Source: Candidatus Falkowbacteria bacterium RIFOXYC2_FULL_47_12 (GTDB lineage: Bacteria; Patescibacteriota; Patescibacteriia; Patescibacteriales; XYC2-FULL-47-12). From it: a DNA stretch of 13,478 nt. Location: the NCBI GenBank assembly GCA_001778285.1, contig MFGL01000025.1, forward strand, positions 1,852 to 15,329, given 5' to 3'. The position numbers and the translations under genes were made by a program. Below the pieces are notes generated by a model. The model did no database searches. It was not told the origin of the DNA and was given only the letters and a program-made list of their open reading frames with translations. Below, piece after piece: positions 11,525 through 13,478 of the stretch (position 1 is its first letter; every line of letters begins with the position of its first letter).

Positions 11525-13351
11525 TTAAAACCCCGGACCCGGCTCCGTGCCCATTCCTCCGTTATCTTGCGGCTGCTGTTTTTGGAAAGCGTCCGGCAAA
11601 TTCATATTAACGTTCATACCGCTGTAACCTTTAATCTGCGGCACGGCGCTGGTGCCGCCGCCCAATTCCTGCAGTAAGTCGTTCAGCTCCGCGCGCGTCT
11701 GATATGCGTCCTCCACCTGAATAATCAATTCCTCCGGGTCAAAAGTACCTTTAATAAACTGCTGCAAGTCAGCTACCTGGCTCTTCATGGTTGCGAGCAA
11801 ATCCTCGGCCGCGCTGGTGTCAACTTTCTTTTTCTGCAAACTCTTAATTTGCGATTCAACCTTTTTTATGTCGCTCGCCGCAGTCTTTAAGCCTTGGCTG
11901 ACGTTGAGAGCGGTTTCAATCGCCATCCGGCTGCTTTGGATATTATCCATCTCGCCATAATACTCGTCTTGCAATTTTTCCAGCGCGGACTCCGGATCAG
12001 TCTTGGCTAAAGCTACTACTCCCAAGAACACTCCCTTTAACGAGGCAATGTTATTTTTAAATTGGCTGAGTATTGCCGTTAAGTCTAGTTTTTTATTCGC
12101 CTTGACCCGGGACTCAAGCCGCTTTGCATCCCGCTCCAATTGTTTGGTGTCCCGGTCTCCCTGCTTCATCATCTGACAGAGCTGGTCCAGTTGCCCGAGC
12201 CGCGGCCCCCAGTCCTGCATGATTGCGCCGATGTCTTCAATATCGCCGATAACAGCATCCAACTCATCTGCGCTCTGCGCCGCTTTGATTTTTGCCACGA
12301 TACTGTCCGCTGAACTCATGGCGTTAGCAAGCTCTTCTGGTATGCTTACGCCGCATTTGGCCACTCTGGTCTTCATGCGCGCCACGTTTTTTTTCATCAT
12401 CGTGACTCCTTTGGCAAATTGGTTCAAACCCTGTTTCATCTGCTTAAAGCGCTGCTCATCCATTTTCTGCATTTCTTCCTCCGATGGTCCCTGATTCATT
12501 TGTCCCTCCCCCTTTTGTCCGTTATCGCCAAACCCCGGTTGACCCTGGCCACCTCCCTGATTATAGTTGCTGCAGGGGCCGGGCATGTCCACGCCGTTCA
12601 CGCGGCAAGTGGTCGCGCTGTCTTGTCCGTTGTTATTACTCGGAGCAAACTGATTCGGTTGCATCGGTTGATTCGGCTGATTAAACTGCCCGGGTTGCAT
12701 TGGTTGATTCGGCTGCTGATACTGATTCTGTTGAGTGTTTTGGTTTGGCTGGGAATTGGTCACACATTGCCAATTGTCGCCGCTGCATTCATAGTGGCCG
12801 TTATTACAGGGAGTCGGGGGCGTTGGCCCGGAGCACCCGCCGGCACCAGCTTCACCGGAACCGCCTGACGCGGGAGGAGGAGTGCTTTCCTGCGCTATCT
12901 TTACACCCAGTACCGCTGACATCGGGGCAAAAGCATAGGTAACGACTGTTTTTTGAGACAGAGGATTTTCCTTGAGGGTAATATCGAGCTCATCGCCGGC
13001 TTTCGCGTACGTCAGGAACGTGCCCTCGTTAGTTAGTTCTTCCCAGCCTTGGGCGGACAAATCCTGCTGGTAAAAATCAGCGATTACGTTTGCGGATGCG
13101 GCTATACGATAACTGACCTGCTCGGCGTCGTTAAACGTCAGACGCTGCGCGCCCGAATAAAACGGCACGCCAACTGATTCCAAAGCGGTTTGCGCGCTTG
13201 CCTCGCTGTATTCCGGCACCGGCGGCAGAGATAATTCGGCCAGAGTATTATAGACCTGATGATACGTTATGGTACTTTGCAAATACATACCGCCGGCTAC
13301 AAACCCGACGCCGACAATGAGTATTAATGCTATTAAATCTTGTTTTTTCAT
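11525..13351 (-). CDS. Membrane-anchored surface protein with Q/N/P-rich linker and helical C-terminal half
   Basis: A 608-residue protein I cannot assign to a named family. A single N-terminal membrane helix (residues ~6-24, LIALILIVGVGFVAGGMYL) anchors it, with the rest outside. Residues ~45-142 form a small domain with VGVPFYSGAQRL, then VIADFYQQDLSAQGWEEL and a beta-rich end; this 'FY-x3-L-x3-GW' pattern is seen in various bacterial proteins of unknown role. A Cys-rich piece follows (C173, C182, C189, C196), then a Q/N/P/M-rich disordered linker (~200-290) with a 12-residue tandem repeat. Residues ~290-565 are strongly helical and probably coiled-coil. The C-terminus is Gly/Pro-rich. No catalytic motif is seen. 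The upstream ATG has no strong ribosome site; the 5' leader carries a hairpin. Confidence 0.85.
   Translation of the reverse strand: MKKQDLIALILIVGVGFVAGGMYLQSTITYHQVYNTLAELSLPPVPEYSEASAQTALESVGVPFYSGAQRLTFNDAEQVSYRIAASANVIADFYQQDLSAQGWEELTNEGTFLTYAKAGDELDITLKENPLSQKTVVTYAFAPMSAVLGVKIAQESTPPPASGGSGEAGAGGCSGPTPPTPCNNGHYECSGDNWQCVTNSQPNQNTQQNQYQQPNQPMQPGQFNQPNQPMQPNQFAPSNNNGQDSATTCRVNGVDMPGPCSNYNQGGGQGQPGFGDNGQKGEGQMNQGPSEEEMQKMDEQRFKQMKQGLNQFAKGVTMMKKNVARMKTRVAKCGVSIPEELANAMSSADSIVAKIKAAQSADELDAVIGDIEDIGAIMQDWGPRLGQLDQLCQMMKQGDRDTKQLERDAKRLESRVKANKKLDLTAILSQFKNNIASLKGVFLGVVALAKTDPESALEKLQDEYYGEMDNIQSSRMAIETALNVSQGLKTAASDIKKVESQIKSLQKKKVDTSAAEDLLATMKSQVADLQQFIKGTFDPEELIIQVEDAYQTRAELNDLLQELGGGTSAVPQIKGYSGMNVNMNLPDAFQKQQPQDNGGMGTEPGPGF
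12647..12715 (-). repeat. Tandem QPNQPMQPxQF repeat in the linker of the surface protein
   Basis: Two near-identical 11-residue units, QPNQPMQPGQF (213-223) and QPNQPMQPNQF (225-235), spaced 12 residues apart. Shorter QPNQ and QQPNQ echoes lie just before them. The 36-base period suggests expansion by slippage. Confidence 0.8.
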
Positions 13352-13371
13352 AAAGTTGCTTATTTCGCGGT

Positions 13372-13400
13372 CGCTATTCTTCGACCTGAGATGAATAGCG
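13372..13400. promoter_or_regulatory. Inverted repeat in the leader of the 608-residue protein gene
   Basis: CGCTATTC (13372-13379) and GAATAGCG (13393-13400) are perfect 8-bp arms around 13 bases. The repeat lies 21-49 bases upstream of the minus-strand start codon. It could be an operator or an mRNA hairpin; nothing decides between them. Confidence 0.45.
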
Positions 13401-13410
13401 GCTGCAAAAC

Positions 13411-13438
13411 AAAAAAATAAAAGCTCTAAAAAGAGCTT
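13411..13438 (-). terminator. Rho-independent terminator of a minus-strand gene beyond the right edge
   Basis: AAGCTCT (13421-13427) and AGAGCTT (13432-13438) form a 7-bp stem with a 4-base loop. On the minus strand the hairpin is followed by TTATTTTTTTG, a proper U-tract; the plus strand lacks one. This implies a gene transcribed leftward ending just outside the window. I see no gene in 13352-13478. Confidence 0.6.
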
Positions 13439-13478
13439 ATGTTATATAAACGTAATTAAAATTAAACTTATAAAATTG

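Noticed and set aside
11332..11610. Open frame of 92 codons on the plus strand
   Set aside because: It runs through the tRNA-Gly gene and its promoter, which are much better supported.
12419..12868. Open frame on the plus strand with a hydrophobic translation, like a membrane protein
   Set aside because: The hydrophobicity mirrors the Q/N-rich repeat on the minus strand (CAA/AAC codons read as TTG/GTT). The minus-strand gene has a proper start, anchor and length.
1..13478. UGA recoded as glycine (as in SR1/Gracilibacteria), suggested by the CPR character and the tRNA-Gly
   Set aside because: TGA ends two genes at sensible places, none of the supported genes has an internal TGA, and the tRNA anticodon is UCC, not UCA.
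1..13478. CRISPR array, prophage, transposase gene or integron
   Set aside because: No regularly spaced direct repeats and no coding sequence of these types were found on either strand.

Overview
The window looks like a chromosomal piece of an uncultivated bacterium of the Candidate Phyla Radiation (Patescibacteria; a Parcubacteria or ABY1-like lineage is my best guess). This is inference. It rests on compact, near-touching genes, weak or absent Shine-Dalgarno sites, and secreted proteins carrying a 'RILLQVE...GEAWYV...RYYL...LGIT' module that I associate with these genomes. A RecQ with an extra C-terminal helix-turn-helix domain and a RHH/RelE module written in the typical CPR style point the same way. 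TGA is an ordinary stop here (the 8226-9533 and 9693-11147 genes end in TGA), so this is not a UGA-glycine lineage. No rRNA, CRISPR array or transposase gene is present.

Layout. 1-1143 (+) is the 3' part of a secreted or surface protein with a beta-rich domain, two copies of the module and a calcium-binding thrombospondin-type-3 stretch, closed by a strong terminator. 1198-1746 (+) is a self-contained toxin-antitoxin operon with a consensus promoter and a palindromic operator over the predicted start of transcription. 1785-8222 (+) is a tight run: ychF, purB, purE, glyA, recQ, with gaps of 41, 9, 15 and -8 bases. It combines a translation-associated ATPase/GTPase, two purine-synthesis enzymes, the main one-carbon donor enzyme and a DNA repair helicase. 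The PurE looks like a class II (animal-type) AIR carboxylase that needs no PurK.

8226-9533 (-) converges on recQ and encodes a secreted phosphodiester-glycosidase (NAGPA/DUF2233) protein with two more copies of the surface module. Divergent from it, 9693-11147 (+) encodes a radical-SAM enzyme of the lysine 2,3-aminomutase family. Its lysine-binding region is altered and it has a C-terminal hydrophobic helix. A tRNA-Gly(UCC) gene with its own promoter lies at 11333-11406 (-). The right end (11525-13351, -) encodes a 608-residue membrane-anchored surface protein with a Gln/Asn/Pro-rich linker and a long helical C-terminal half.

The most unusual signal is a small nested palindrome: AGGAGTTCAACTCCT followed, after 5 to 8 bases, by its reverse complement. 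It occurs twice, both times inside a protein-coding gene, in frame, in unrelated genes (ychF at 2427-2461 and the glycosidase gene at 9175-9214), and it is read in a different frame in each. This resembles the Rickettsia palindromic elements and suggests a mobile, protein-tolerated palindromic repeat family in this genome.
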